The position numbers were made by a program, and so were the translations under genes. Below, piece after piece: positions 11,557 through 23,996 of a stretch of 64,000 nucleotides of DNA; position 1 is the first letter of the stretch; each line of letters starts with the position of its first letter. The DNA is taken from NCBI GenBank assembly GCA_964017155.1, contig OZ024854.1, forward strand, positions 51,530,096 through 51,594,095. The letters are read 5' to 3'. The notes under the pieces were generated by a model. That model ran no database searches. It saw only the letters and a program-made list of their open reading frames with translations, and was not told the origin of the DNA. Origin of the DNA: Oasisia sp. SBJ-2009. Taxonomy: Eukaryota > Annelida > Polychaeta > Sabellida > Siboglinidae.

Positions 11557-12854
11557 CTACAGACAATTTATGAAATACGTTGAGAAAACGCGTCCTGGTT
11601 CAGAGAAACTACCGAGTTCCCATGTAGCGAACCCCATTCAAATCCTGCAATACTTAAAATAATAGAAGAAACAGCTATGAAGAGGCTAAAGACGGGTCAG
11701 GTTCTGTTGTATATTATGTTGGAATCGGCGGTATCGTCATTAATGTTGAGTGAGCCCAATTCAATTCTTGAGTGCACACACCAAGTATAATTTAAATGCG
11801 CACAATCAAACTGAACAACATTGAGATACATTAAACTAACATCTAGATCATGATTATTATCAGTACAATAAAGATAGTAGCGCATTAGAAGGCAATAATT
11901 AAAATGTCAGCGACTTAGGGGTGGGTTAATTAGGTTTTCACCCACAGCGGGCATAATTTGCGAGACACAAAGGTCATCTTGGTATAACATCGAAGCTAAT
12001 GACAGTGGAAAGTTTTCTAGGTGACAAAATTGCCACTTGGTTAAACAAAAAGACTTATAAATATTCATTTATAACACTAACTTGTCAGGCGGAGGACGAT
12101 TGTTTCATTTTTAGGGGGATTCAATGGTTCACACTGTGGAATTGAATTGGAGCAAACCCCTATATCATACACCGCCACCTTTCCACATATCTCAGGATGC
12201 TTTCTGCCAAATGGTGTGTCTCTACAGCTATGTTTCAATGTTTTTCAATTCAGTTTATTTCAGTTCAATTTCTTTCAATTCCACTTCCATCTATAATTAT
12301 TCAATTCCAAGTCCTGCTCAAAAACTACATCTTGGGTATTTGCAAATATACATAGAAAGCAGAGTAATAATTTACTAAATAATTATATATTATAGAGTAG
12401 ATACTTAGACATAGAATGATGATTTGAGATTGATAATATATGTAGTGTCACATTTTGATAGGTTTCTGCACCATTTATTAATACAATACAGAACTAGGGC
12501 TGAGTACATTTTCATTAGTATGCTAGTGGCTGGGTACAAGTGTAAGAACATTATCATGACTACAGTATTAATAAAACAAATATATTATAAGTAATAATTT
12601 CCATTTATTTTTCAGTTATTAATTAATACAATTTATAATTGTAACTCAGCGCAGGTGATTATGCAATGGTTGTTGATAATTTATATATCAGGAAAACTGT
12701 AAACAAAAAACATCTATATTTCATCAATAATGAAGTTCACAATTTATAATCACACACTACTGGTTGTTGAAAAGGTTGGCACATGTCCACATGTTAGACA
12801 GCCAGGCTACAACCATTGCATAATACTATATTACTAGGGTCTAGAACCATTATC

Positions 12855-13612
12855 GCTACTTCCCTTATAGCTGCAGTTTTTCCCCATTATATATACTCGT
12901 GAAATTTGACAGGCAAACTAGTCACGTCATAGCTACTTATTTAATTACACAATTCAGGAAGGGACAGCAAGAGGGAGCATTAACTATTTCAGATTACTGT
13001 AAGATTCCTACATGAAACGTATTAATGAAGGACACATTTTAAAAGTCATAAGAATGACATACAAATGTAACTGCCAGTTATTTGAAATGGAAAATATACC
13101 ATAAAACACATATGCAATTGTTTTTCAAAAGACAACTATATTAATTGTACTGGGTACAAAATTGCATTTATCGAAAAATAATGAGTCATCAATTATTCTT
13201 GTTAGGTGGTGGTGGGATGGCAGCATCATGCTTAGCAAACATGAACTGGAAGATGTTGGGATAGTGTTTCCCCACAACTTTCACAAACTTGGAATTCCAA
13301 CCCTCAACATGGTTGTTTTTTAATTTGTCAGTTTATGTGTAGAATTTCCACTCCTCAATGGTGATTTTTGAATCACCACCAAGCATGTCTCCACAAAATT
13401 ATCACTTGACTTTGTGGAAATTCCTCAGTGGGACACACTTATATCAAAGCTGTACACCACTCATGGACATCAGCTGGATGGAGATGAAAATGTAATAGTT
13501 AATGCTCCCTTATCTTGTTAAATTGTAAAATGGAGAAATAGAAAAATAGCTATAATGGGACTAGTTCATCTTTCAAACTTAATTAGTAGCTATAACGGGA
13601 ATAAAGATTAGC
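12855..13612. mobile_element. Small inverted-repeat element around a MULE-like relic
   Basis: Arms at about 12855-12993 and 13492-13612 are inverted copies. The best-conserved part is GGGAGCATTAACTATT (left, inner) against AATAGTTAATGCTCCC (right, inner), followed outward by matching ACTAGT(C) and TAGCTA segments. Between them on the minus strand lie remains of a transposase-like protein. I read it as an internally deleted, old DNA transposon; target-site duplications were not found. Confidence 0.5.
13165..13440 (-). pseudogene. MULE-like transposase C-terminal fragment
   Basis: The minus strand encodes, with stops, 'CVPLRNFHKVK', then 'GGDSKITIEEWKF', then 'NNHVEGWNSKFVKVVGKHYP' followed by 'NIFQFMFAK'. 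The order W-x(n)-(T)NN-x-x-EGW(H/N) near the C-terminus is a hallmark of MULE-type transposases and relatives. Upstream catalytic regions are absent. Confidence is moderate because the match rests on short motifs. Confidence 0.45.
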
Positions 13613-14099
13613 TAAAATGAGAAGAAACCGCTATTAGTACAGATGGAAATGGGCAGTTATTATTCTTAGCAGTTAGCACTGTTATCCAGTGCAAAGCAGG
13701 GCCCAGTGGCCTTCAGAATACATCAAGAGCTTGTCCTGCCTAATTGGTGGGTTAGCTGCTAATTGGCTCTTTATGGACATACTGGTAGCTTAATTAAACA
13801 AACATCATTATGCCTACACTGATAGCATACCTGTACAGTTATTATTTGTTTGCTCAAGGTGTTTCTCACTGGAAAAATATGCTGCCTGCTGACTCTTGTG
13901 TGAGGACCCAGTTTGGTATCAAAGTCAGAGAATGATATATGGAACAAGTCCCAAATAGCCCAGCTGACATCTTGACAGGTCACCTCTTGACACTGTAGGC
14001 TGGACAGTTTAAATACCTCTATCTTTAAAAGAATTCTTCTCATATATCTATTAAGATAAAGAAACCACAAATAACAGTAAAATTACCAAATGTCATGTT

Positions 14100-16131
14100 T
14101 GTCATACTATAGTACATACTACAGGAACTATAAACTCCTATTATGATAATCAAACAATTGCGATCATTTTTAGTAGTCAATAGCAGTAACATGGTACTGA
14201 TTCACAGGAATAAAAATCACTATTTTAGCTAGGAAAAAGTTACAGGAAACAAGGCCACAGAATAAATGTGTTGAAACACTAGATCAGTACATTAAAATGG
14301 TTTTGACGTTTGATTCACCGACACAGCAAAATGAAGCATGCAGCAATAAGATAAATAATTAACTCCAAATATGACAATGCATCAACCAGTGTTTAAACGT
14401 CAATACAGGCAAGGTGTTACAAACTGATTGAGTAGCTAGGAAGAACATAAAAAAACACCGAGTGGCTATTTGGTAGTATTGGCTAGGTAAAAATTTGTTT
14501 ACAACATTTATATAAATGATGGTTGTCACATTCATGATTCAGTTTTCGGTCTTCACAGGGTATATGCTTGCACTGGTGATCTTTGACCTTTAACTGGTTA
14601 CACTTTGGACTATTTGGAGATGTCCTGGCTTCACTGGTAGTCTTAGTGATACTGTGAGTGTGATTTTTATCTGGGCAATTTCTATGGTTCTTTGAAGCAG
14701 TCCCCAGCCAGCACTCATACATATAAGGCAGTAGGTTAAGCCTAATTGATTTCCCTTTCATCAGTTTCTTCCATTATTTAATTGATGGGCAATGTTTGAC
14801 CAGCAGCTTCATTATCCAACTTTTCTTGGTCATTAAACACCATTGCCTGCACCGCAATACTCCCAACTGTCTGTAAAATATATTTTGCAGCATCACAAAA
14901 AAATCAGATGCTCAATTCCTTTGATTCAATTTAATTCAAAATATTTCAATTCCAATTCAATATCTTCCAATTACAATTCCCGCTCCAATTCCAGAATTGA
15001 ATTGGTATTGAACTGACCAATTCCAAAAATGCTCATTGCTATGTTATACTTTCTTTTAAACATGTTTTTTGTTTAAAAATACAGTAGTTTCCATTAGATA
15101 GTCAATTTATAGTGCAATCTTATCCAACTAATATTTATGAGAACAATCAAGAACTTCCTCTCGATAAATTCACAGTTTAGATAGTGTTTTACTGAAAAGG
15201 CCATTTTACAGACGGCCTATGAATATTGAAGCATATTGTTTAAAAAAAGTCACTAGAATGTCAAAATTGACAAGTTAGCCAGAGTGGGGCCAAGTGAACG
15301 GGCTGGGGGCAGTTTGCTACTACCTCGGTTTTGGGAAATAGCTGTGTCATCATCTATTGCGAGTCTACTGACAGGAACTGGATATTTTACATATAAATAT
15401 ATTGTTTTATATGTTTCAACACATTACCAGGCAGTTTAGACCACATCGCTAGGCACAGCGAACTTTCACAATGACTAACATAATGAGCAACGGGTTCATT
15501 AAGAGAACCAGTTATGAAATCCCCATTCTGGCTTTAACAATATTGTACAACAATAAACAAAAGGAACATTGAACATAGTGAAATTATTTTATTTTGTATC
15601 ATATCATCAAAATGTATTTTAAATGAGGAACAACACTCAAATAAAGTTCACACCAAGAGCAATCCCTATAGGTTGGAACCGGTGAGGTATTCGTGCAAAA
15701 TAGGTAGTCCATCATATCGTTTACACGTCACGGACATTTCAGCCTTTTCTGAAAAACAAGAGGGCATACCCTATCACTTGTATGTATATAGTATATAATA
15801 TACATATATATTTTCAGTTTAGTAATACCCTATGCTATTACATACGTTTTGGTATATATCCTATTTTCCTGTAATCTAATCACAGAATGCAGTCAATATT
15901 TATGTGCTAAATCTTTAAAATATATTACATGGAATTTATACAAACATGGCAAAAAATGTTGTGTTCTATGTGCATGTCTTTCTTTCACTATGTCAAGACC
16001 AGAAGGTGTCATGCCAATCTGTGCATGATCATGTGGATTAAAATAGAATGTAAAAGCGCTACGTAAGTTATGCGACGTTATTGGACTTAGCTGAAATTTA
16101 ACGTCGTGATTTGTAGAGTGAATATGCATTT
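14100..16131. other. 2-kb AT-rich interval, no supported gene
   Basis: An AATTCC-rich stretch at about 14925-15030 resembles another at 12240-12320, consistent with a simple-sequence-derived repeat. Open frames on the minus strand at 14483-14761 (Cys/His/Lys-rich, 92 codons) and 15893-16129 are not recognisable and lack context. Confidence 0.3.
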
Positions 16132-17876
16132 TTTTCTATTGTATTTTGGTTCATTTCTTGTGCACAGGTTGTATAATGACTGCATGAAATAGGTTGGAAA
16201 CCAGTAATAACATTGGAACCATTTAACTTACGCATGTAAAACCATAAATGGGTCAACCCTTTAGAAAACGTAAATTTGTTGTGACCTTGATTTGACCTTC
16301 AAAGTTGACCTAGATTTTATATATGGCCTAGATTTGACCCATAGCATGGTATTAATTCCCATTAATAGTATAACTTAGGTGAACTTTTTTAAGACATGAG
16401 CCTTGTTAACATATAAATATAAAAACTGTCAATACAGCAACTTTATGGGCACTTTAAACGGTTATTAGAATTTGACCTAATTACTTGACCTAGATCTCAC
16501 ATCTGATCAACCTACATACTTGTATTTATTGCATAATTAAAATGTTAATAAATTCATCATGAATTTTGATAAACCCTTTGACATGACTATCATTTATTTT
16601 GTGACCTTAACTTGATCTACACAGTTGACCTTCCCATGCTTTTCTATATTTGGCCCACTGCATTTGCATTAACTTTTTATTGACGACGTAATTTTGCTTT
16701 AAAATGTGCACAGTTAATATTTGCATTATGCAGACTGCCAATGTACTCACATTATTACTATGTAATCTGTAAAACGTTTTTACAACTTGACCTATATTTC
16801 ACATTTGACCTATATAATGGAAACAACTTGCATAAGTAATTCATACAGGCACCATGAATCTTGAAACAAACCTAGGGCTAGGTTTTTAGGAAATGTAATT
16901 GTTTTTGATAACTTTGTCTTGACCTGCATTCTAGGTTTGACCTAGATTTAACATACATATTGGTATTAATTCCTATTAATGATTTACCTGAAAATTAATT
17001 AGGAACTAGTTTGGCAGTTGTAGTTCGGGGGCAAACTCACTAATATAATGACTTATATACTTTGTAAACTTTTTGTACGTGGTTATGACAGCATACCTTA
17101 TTTACTTGACCTACATTTCGCACTTCACCTATTGATAGTGTAATTTATTAATAAAATTGCACTCTGGATATTAGAGGGATGACAAATATCAGATACACAT
17201 GTAAACATTAACTAATAACATTAATGTGACCTAGCATCAAGTTTTGGTACAACCTAAAGTTTGAACTACTATTCTACTTCTGAATTGTATTTGGAAAATG
17301 ATTGTGTTATTTAGTTATAATTCATTAATACATGAGCACAAGGCATAATAGGCATAATGTAAACAGTGCCGCAACACTGTTCATAATGTCACCAAGGCTA
17401 ACATTAAAAGAGCAGATTATTTATTTAAAAAAATCAAACAGAACACATGCTTAAGTCTGTGCAGCATTCACTGAAGTATACTCACACACCATGATGGTAA
17501 TAATTTATTTATGTGTAAAACCAGTGCTTTTTTATGATAGGTAATGTGCATAAGTCCATGTTATAAACTGATATGCATTGAAGTAAAGTTCATAAATTAA
17601 TATAATATCAGTCCATGCAATATGCACTAAAGAATAGTGTGTAGCATCATTATAGGTAATGACTAATGTGCATTAAGTCCAAGCAATATGCATTGAAGTT
17701 CATAATTTCTCTGTGAAAGTCCATTGGGAACTCTCCAACTTGCTGATGAGTCGACCCATGTCAGGACCAATGTCTATAATTCTCAGTTGAATAGCACCTT
17801 TCGGTATGTGAGTACATTTAACTGCACATAACTTCCAGTTGAGCAACAGGTGTAGACTATATACGTAACTAGCCAC
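16132..17876 (+). repeat. Left arm of the 16.1-22.6 kb inverted repeat (I-family, + copy)
   Basis: This 1.75-kb segment matches 20411-22550 in reverse complement, with the same order of landmarks: TCTTGTGCACAGG, ATAGGTTGGAAACCA, a cluster of TGACCT words, and 'TTCCAGTTGAGCAACAGGTG' at the inner end. A third, same-orientation copy begins inside 28314-30635. TGACCT (AGGTCA on the other strand) is repeated many times, for example four times in 16280-16350. There is no coding region. The left boundary is truncated relative to the other copies. Confidence 0.85.
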
Positions 17877-18422
17877 TAAGTAGTACTTGTTAACATTCTG
17901 TTTCAATGTCAATCCTCTAGCAACTATAGCTGTATCAACATTATGAATCAGAATATTTATTTCATCAATGGCATGGAAGTAAATTGTCAAATTAATTCTT
18001 ATTTAGTGAAATACTACGATTTTTGTAAAACGACTATCACTTCAAAATCCAAACTGAACCACTCGGTTTCTACCTCGTCTTGTTCAAAATCACTGCTACA
18101 TGCCGCAACACATTTACTGCATAAACATCACGTCCACAGGTTGTTCCATAATTTTCCTGCACTTACTGTGGTGTTTATTGTGAGCAGTTGCTTATAAGGT
18201 TTTCGATAAATTGAAATATTACAATTGTTTATATCACTCACAGATTATGGCGCACGACGATGAAATCACTGGATCTACGGTTGCTAATAAAAACTGTATT
18301 GTGTCCAGGGGGATGCAATATAATTTTGAGGCAAGCCCTGAATGAAGCTAGGCACACGAAACGAATGGAGGCCACCTAAGGTCAAAGTTTCCCGTCGCCC
18401 AGCCCCGGGCAGGAGAGGGCAG

Positions 18423-19793
18423 TGTGACAGCCACCTGGCCGGTGACCTCGAACTAGCCTCGGTTACCCAGACTCCGTGAGGTGGCAGCACTTTTAGGCCC
18501 CCTCAACTACGCCTGGGACAGTATATATTCTTAAGTTTCTACATCCGGGCAGCCTTACCCCAGAATAGGGTAGAGACGCTGATTGGCTCTCAGGCCAACT
18601 ATGAAATAAAAATTTAAATAACGATATAGTTTTACAAGATAATAATATCATTTGAAAAGTATTCACCATTGAACTTATAGTAACACAACAGTAAGTAAAA
18701 ATTCAAATTTACCGTTGTTTATAAAATAAGAATTACGGCAGGATTAACCAGTATCCGTGAGGTGGCAGCATTGTCTAGCCCGACACGGATAGCATACAAA
18801 TTAAATAAGGAAACCTTTTGATTAAATAATGCTGTATTATAAAAACTATTAAAAATTAAACTTATATTAACCCAAAATAAATAGAAATACAAATTTTCAG
18901 TTGTTTATAAAAAAAATATTACGGCAGTGTCCGTGAGGTGGCAGCATTTTATAGATCACGCGGATACCAAACAAAAGCCGGCAAATGTCACCAGACTGTC
19001 TTCTCGGCGTAGTTCCGCAGCCGACCGACAGTCGGTTAAGCGAGACTAACCTCGAACCGGCAGTTCCGCTGTATTCGTTGACTTGGCAACAGGGTTTGTC
19101 GGTACCTCTGTTGGTTTTAACGAAATTTCCCGCCCGCCCTCCCTCTTTCTCGACTGGTGTGTCCCCTTTACAGGTTTGGTACTACATTGTGTGTTCATGT
19201 CTTACGTGTGGACTTGTAAACTACAACAATTTCTATATGTCTGCACATTATGCGGTCTGCCTTCAGTTGTGGCTTATTTGGTTGTGTGTATATCCCTTAC
19301 TGTTGTTCTTTGTGTACGCTTGTGCACCATCACCCACGAATGTGAGGTGCACGTTATATGACGCTTTTCCCTGCATTAGCTCAGTACATGAGGTTTGGCA
19401 TTTTGCCTTTCATCCGCTTGTTGTTCAGCGACGAATGCTGGGTTTTTAATGCGGGTACTCGTCAGAGTACATTTGTTGAGGGGGGTTGTTTTTCCCCCTT
19501 TACGGTTTCTGTCAATGTATACTTTCGCTTAACGCATGTGTTTTCTGTCGATACACTATTATACATTACATTGTATCAGTATACATGCAAGTAGCTGATT
19601 GTACGATAGGCTTTTTGTTGTACTTGGATGCTTATCATTTACCATAATACTGTATGTCTTTCAAGGTACAATCAGCAGAGCGCACACTTCAAGTGAGCGC
19701 CAGGCAATCCAGTTGTAAATAAAATATCTAGATTGCCATATTACCATTACAAGGTATTTTGTGTCTTATTGATCTACCGTAAACAGAGCCAGG
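18423..19793 (+). mobile_element. Possible solo LTR interrupted by a MITE
   Basis: The interval begins TGTGACAGCCACCTGG, is C/T-rich in its middle, carries AATAAA at about 19719 and ends near CTACCGTAAACA, the TG...CA pattern of retroviral-type LTRs (Gypsy-like LTRs often begin TGTGACA). A 595-bp MITE sits in it at 18454-19048. No partner LTR, primer-binding site or matching 5-bp target duplication was found, so this stays tentative. Open frames here (up to 154 codons, one starting inside the MITE) are not credible genes. Confidence 0.3.
18454..19048 (+). mobile_element. Element F copy 1: 595-bp MITE, 9-bp TSD, three CTCF-like motifs
   Basis: Flanked by exact 9-bp duplications ACCTCGAAC (18445-18453 and 19049-19057). 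Ends are TAGCCTCGGTTA (left) and, reverse-complemented, TAGTCTCGCTTA (right). The motif CCGTGAGGTGGCAG occurs three times in one orientation at 18474-18487, 18755-18768 and 18931-18944, and matches the CTCF consensus CCGCGNGGNGGCAG at all but one fixed position. Two more copies lie at 54353-55557. There is no coding sequence. A 9-bp TSD fits MULE-type or similar transposition. Confidence 0.92.
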
Positions 19794-20410
19794 CCCAGCT
19801 GTAGTTTATTAGGGAGTATTAAGGGCCACTTACGAGTGGGAAGGGCTCAGGCACGCAAAATGTGTCTAAATTGGCTAAAAATAATCTGTTTGCATAGTCT
19901 TAATTTCAGACTGACAATTTTGTTTCTAGTTTGTTGATGTTCTTTGAACACAGGCACAGTGTCCAACTGATATGACTAAAGATTTATTCACTTTGAGATC
20001 CAGCGCCAGGCTTCCAGCGACATAAGATATACCATAACCACCAGCAGTACCTAGAGGGTCAACTCATCAACAACTTGGAGAGTTCCCCATGGACTATCAC
20101 AGAGAAATTGTGAACTTCAATGCATATCGCATGGACTTATGAACATTACCTATAGTGAAAGCTGTGTGAATGTCAGTGATGCCAGTGCACGCATGGGTCA
20201 ACTTCTCAAGAACTGACAACACTCTTTGATCTCGAGAGAAGTGTCTGGTATCGCATTTGCTTCATTCTCTCTTTTCTACTTGAATTTATGTGCAATAACA
20301 ATGTATACACTTGAAGAACATTGCAGTATGATCTTGGGAATTGTAGATACTGCTACTACAATGTTTCCATTCTTCAATAACTGGCAGAACTGTGACATCA
20401 GCAGAAATCA

Positions 20411-22550
20411 ATGGTGTGGCTAGTTATGCCTAGTTTACACCTGTTGCTCAACTGGAAGTTATGTGCAGTGAAATGTACTCACATAATGAAAGCTGGTATT
20501 TAACTGAGAATTGTAGACATTGGTCCTGACATGGGTCGACTCATCAGCAAGTCGGAGAGTTCCGAACTTTAATGCATATTGCTTGGACTTAATGCACATT
20601 AGTCATTACCTATGATGAAGCTACACACTTTTATTTAGTGCATATTGCATGGACTTACATTAATTGATGAACTTTACTTCAGTGCATATAAGTTTATAAC
20701 ATAGACTTATTCACATTACCTATCACGAAAATAAAACACTTGATTTACACATATTACCATTATGGTGTGTGAATATACTTCAGTGTATGCTGCTCTGACT
20801 TAAGCATGTGATCTATTATAAACATTTATATAAATCAGTTTTTTAATGTTAACCTTGGTGACATCATGAAAGGTGTTGCAGCACTGTTTACGTTATGTCT
20901 AAAATAATAAATTGCCTTGATGTATTTATGATATCTCATGTTTTGTCAGTTTGTCACACTGTATCCATCCCCAAAAGCTGTTGTGTGCTCATGTATTATA
21001 TAACTAAATAACGCAATCATTTTCCAAATATAATTCAGAAGTAAAATAGTAGGTCAAACTGCAGGTTGTACCAAAACTTGATGCTATGCCACATTAATGT
21101 CAATTAATGTATCTGATATGTGTAATCCCTCTAAAGTCCAGTATGCAATTTTATTAATAAATTACACTATATAATAGGTGAAGTGCAAAATGTAGGTCAA
21201 GTACATGTAAGTTATGCTGTCATAACCACATACAAAAAGTTTACATAGCATATAAGTCATTATATTAGTGAGTTTGCTTCCGAACTACAACTGCCAAGTT
21301 CCTCATTCATTTTCAGATCAATTATATCATTAATAGGAATTAATACCATTATGTAGGTTAAATCTAGGTCAGAATGCAGGTCAACTGCAAAAGTCAAGGC
21401 AAAGTTATGAAAAACAATTACATTTCTAACACCTAGCCCTAGCTCTAGGTGTTTATCAAGTTTGATGGTGCATGTATGAATTACTTACGCAAGCTCTTCC
21501 ATTATATAAGTCAACTGTGAAATATATGTCAAGTTGTAAACCTGTTTTACAGATTACATAGTAATAAAGCCATTACATTGGCAGTCTTCATACTTCAAAT
21601 GTTAACAGTGCAAATCTTAAAGCAGAATTGTGTCATCAAAAAAAAATAATGCAAATGCATTGGGCCAAATAATACTATAGAAACACATGGGAATGTAACT
21701 GTAAAGGTCAAGTCAAGGTCACAAAATAATTCACATATCAAAGGGTTTATCAAGATTCATGGTGAATTTATGAATTAATTATGCAATAAATTCGAGTATA
21801 TAGTTCATATGTGAAATATAGGTCAAATAATTCGGTCAAGTTCTAATAACCGTTTAAAGTGTCCATAAAGTTGCTATATTCACAGTTTTTATATTTAAAT
21901 GTTAGCAAGGCTCATTACCTAAACAATATTACCAACATTATACCATTATACCATTAGTCTATCTGTAGAACACTTTTTGAAATGGTGAACATTTTTACAC
22001 TAACCAGTGAATTATCGAGGGTGTGCCAAAGTTTAACCCCAGTAACAGAAATACACATATTTTTAAAGTTAATACGTACATAGATTTGCTTGAAGTTACA
22101 TTTATGCCTGGATGAATATCGTGATTCATGTATTCTGAATATTTTTTGTACATTCATTGGTAATTTATATAACAATATGCCTTAAACATAATTATAGCAG
22201 TTTTTAGTTTGACAAGATCTGGTGTTTTAAGAATATGTACATTGTGAAAGAGTAAGTTTGTGCGATGAAGTCTTTTGGCACCACAAATTAATCTTATAAC
22301 CCTTTTCTGTAATACAACTAAACAATGAATAATTAACACCATACTGTGGGTCAAATCTAGGTCAGATATAATATCTAGGTCAACTTTGAAGGTCAAATCA
22401 AGGTCACAACAAATTATATTTCCCAAAGGGTTGACCCATTTTTAGTTTCACATGCGTAAGTTAAATGGTTCCAATGTTATTACTGGTTTCCAACCTATTT
22501 CATGCAGTCATTATACAACCTGTGCACAAGAAATGGACCAAAATACAATT
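20411..22550 (-). repeat. Right arm of the 16.1-22.6 kb inverted repeat (I-family, - copy)
   Basis: Inverted partner of 16132-17876. The repeat continues outward to an AGGTATAT terminus (reverse strand, about 22698), the same 5' end seen at 28322 in element I. It also continues inward to about 20045, matching 28996-29430. Three AGGTCA words fall at 22370-22410, with a direct-repeat-5 arrangement (AGGTCA-AATCA-AGGTCA) at the end of the run. A LINE fragment is inserted at about 21950-22335. Confidence 0.85.
21950..22335 (-). mobile_element. LINE reverse-transcriptase C-terminal fragment
   Basis: The minus strand encodes 'LQKRVIRLICGAKRLHRTN' and 'LKTPDLVKLKTAIIMFKAY', then after a frame change 'LPMNVQKIFRI', 'YSSRHKCNFKQIYVRINFK' and 'CISVTGVKLWHTLDNSL'. 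This order is the standard C-terminal region of several LINE families. The matching stretch is absent from the left arm (near 16370), so the insertion postdates the duplication of the arm repeat. Frameshifted and 5'-truncated. Confidence 0.75.
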
Positions 22551-22771
22551 TTATTTATTTTTAATTTTAAGATTTAAAATGTTTATTTCTCCCTAAATAC
22601 TGAAGATTTCAAAAAAGTGTTATTAACTACATATTATTATCTATCACATGGCACCATCTAAATGATGGTATAACATATTCATTTTTTTTTATATACCTAA
22701 CCTATATTATGATATCTATCGACTTCATACCTCATCGTCCAGACCAGAGCCAGAGGCAGAGCCAGTTACAC

Positions 22772-23187
22772 TTATGCAGAATTCCGACCCGCTTCAATTT
22801 TGCCCTTATAACTGCATATTTGTCTATATTGGATACCTCACACAAACTCTAATCCTAAACATGATCAATCAGCATTCCCAGGTATATTTATGTTTCAAAA
22901 ATATTGCATTTTTAGACCCAAATAGTGCTCCGATTTGTGCCAGTCGCAAGCGCAGCGATGCATGTGTCACGGCGCCGTGCACATGGAATGAGCGATAAAC
23001 AGTTTGTTTATGCCGACTGCGCTGTCTTTTCGACTTCAAAAGTATGCCAAGACGCGCTGTTTATAAAACATATATATGCGCAAGATGATATTAAATGATT
23101 GAATTAACAAGATCAATTATCAAATGTTGACAAAATCAAAGATACAGTTACAATGGCAAAATTGAGGTGGGTCCGAATTCTGCATAA
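22772..23187. mobile_element. ~416-bp MITE with ~33-bp TIRs
   Basis: The left end TTATGCAGAATTCCGACCCG continues to CTTCAATTTTGCC. The right end, reverse-complemented, is TTATGCAGAATTCGGACCCA continuing to CCTCAATTTTGCC. The interior is non-coding. No convincing target-site duplication was found; short TTA/TAA at the tips belongs to the inverted repeat. Confidence 0.75.
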
Positions 23188-23419
23188 CTGCCGGCTAGTA
23201 TGATATCCTGCGAATTCAGACGGGCACCGTTTCATAAAATGCCAATTTCACGTCAAGCTCAAACTAATAAATATCTCTTCGAATTAATCAAGTCAGTTTT
23301 AATTAATTAAAATATCAGGATATCGATGTCTATACTTACATAATTACATGTCATGATTATCAGACGACGACGACGCTGGCAGAACCGCTATGCCGGTATA
23401 ATCCTTTATTTTCGACATC

Positions 23420-23640
23420 TTACGTCACCTGGCGCCTAGAAAACTTGCAAGGTTTACGTAGCCATTGTGCCCGTTCTTTATAACTTGCGTCTGCCAGATT
23501 CCACAACGAATCTTTCACGAGAAAGCGCAACAAATAATTGAGTCGAGAGTTTTGCGAAACCCATCGTTGGCCATTTACAACCTTGACCTTAGAGTACTGC
23601 TCTTCGCTGATTGGTTTGCAAAACATACATCCAGCGTTTT
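23420..23640 (-). CDS. Possible first exon, unknown protein
   Basis: A minus-strand frame from ATG at 23626 encodes 68 residues starting MFCKPISEEQYSKVKVVNG, of mixed, non-repetitive composition rich in Lys/Arg/Trp. It ends ...RRQVT with a CAG|GTGACG donor-like site just before the stop. The surrounding sequence has raised GC and several GGCGACAC / TGTCGCC words at 23690-23890. I do not recognise the protein; it may be an exon of a host gene or chance. Confidence 0.2.
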
Positions 23641-23895
23641 CTTTGTGTCGCCGTAAGCTTGTAACTTTGCGTGTACATTTTGAACGGTTACGTTAGGGCG
23701 ACACTATTTAGGCGACACCAAAAGTATATCTCTTAATTTTAACTATTGCTTACAAAAACGTTCGGCACTGTATTATAGTAGATGGTTTATACATACTAGA
23801 CTAATGTTTATGTAATTGTTATGCTTAGTTGAATATATACAAACTGTCGCCCAACCCTTGCGATTTACAAGGTGTCGCCTAACCCTTGGATTTAT

Positions 23896-23996
<101 letters not shown>

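Larger units (their letters stand above)
9480..11690 (+). pseudogene. Decayed coding region of element C, split by an insertion
   Basis: Plus-strand sequence at 9480-9871 can be read as protein over two frames. It includes 'GGNMAPTIMSISANL', 'KFALYGEDWCSHLVDI' and, in another frame, 'GLHLALCLIEQCNRKIEP' then 'MPNPLFRADQQNYARFLT', with stops between. It is cut at 9881 by element D and resumes at 11557, where 'NPAILKIIEETAMKRLKTG' can be read. The position inside a TIR element suggests a transposase or accessory gene remnant. I do not recognise the family with confidence. Stops, frameshifts and the 1.7-kb insertion make it non-functional. Confidence 0.45.
8684..12112. mobile_element. Element C: DNA transposon with ~400-bp terminal inverted repeats
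   Basis: The two ends are inverted copies. The left begins AAAAATGAAA and soon reads GTCCTCCGCCTGACAG. The right end, reverse-complemented, reads AAAAATGAAACAATCG and then TCCTCCGCCTGACAAG. Homology continues about 400 bp inward (8684-9060 and about 11710-12112), including 'ATGCCCGCTGTGGGTGAAAA'. The left end carries a second direct copy of the inner half at 9116-9470. The interior (9480-9881 and 11557-11690) holds a decayed coding region, split by element D. I found no clear target-site duplication and cannot assign a superfamily. Confidence 0.8.

Noticed and set aside
18985..19449. 154-codon plus-strand frame
   Set aside because: It begins inside MITE F and crosses its TSD into the LTR-like block, so it cannot be a conserved gene.
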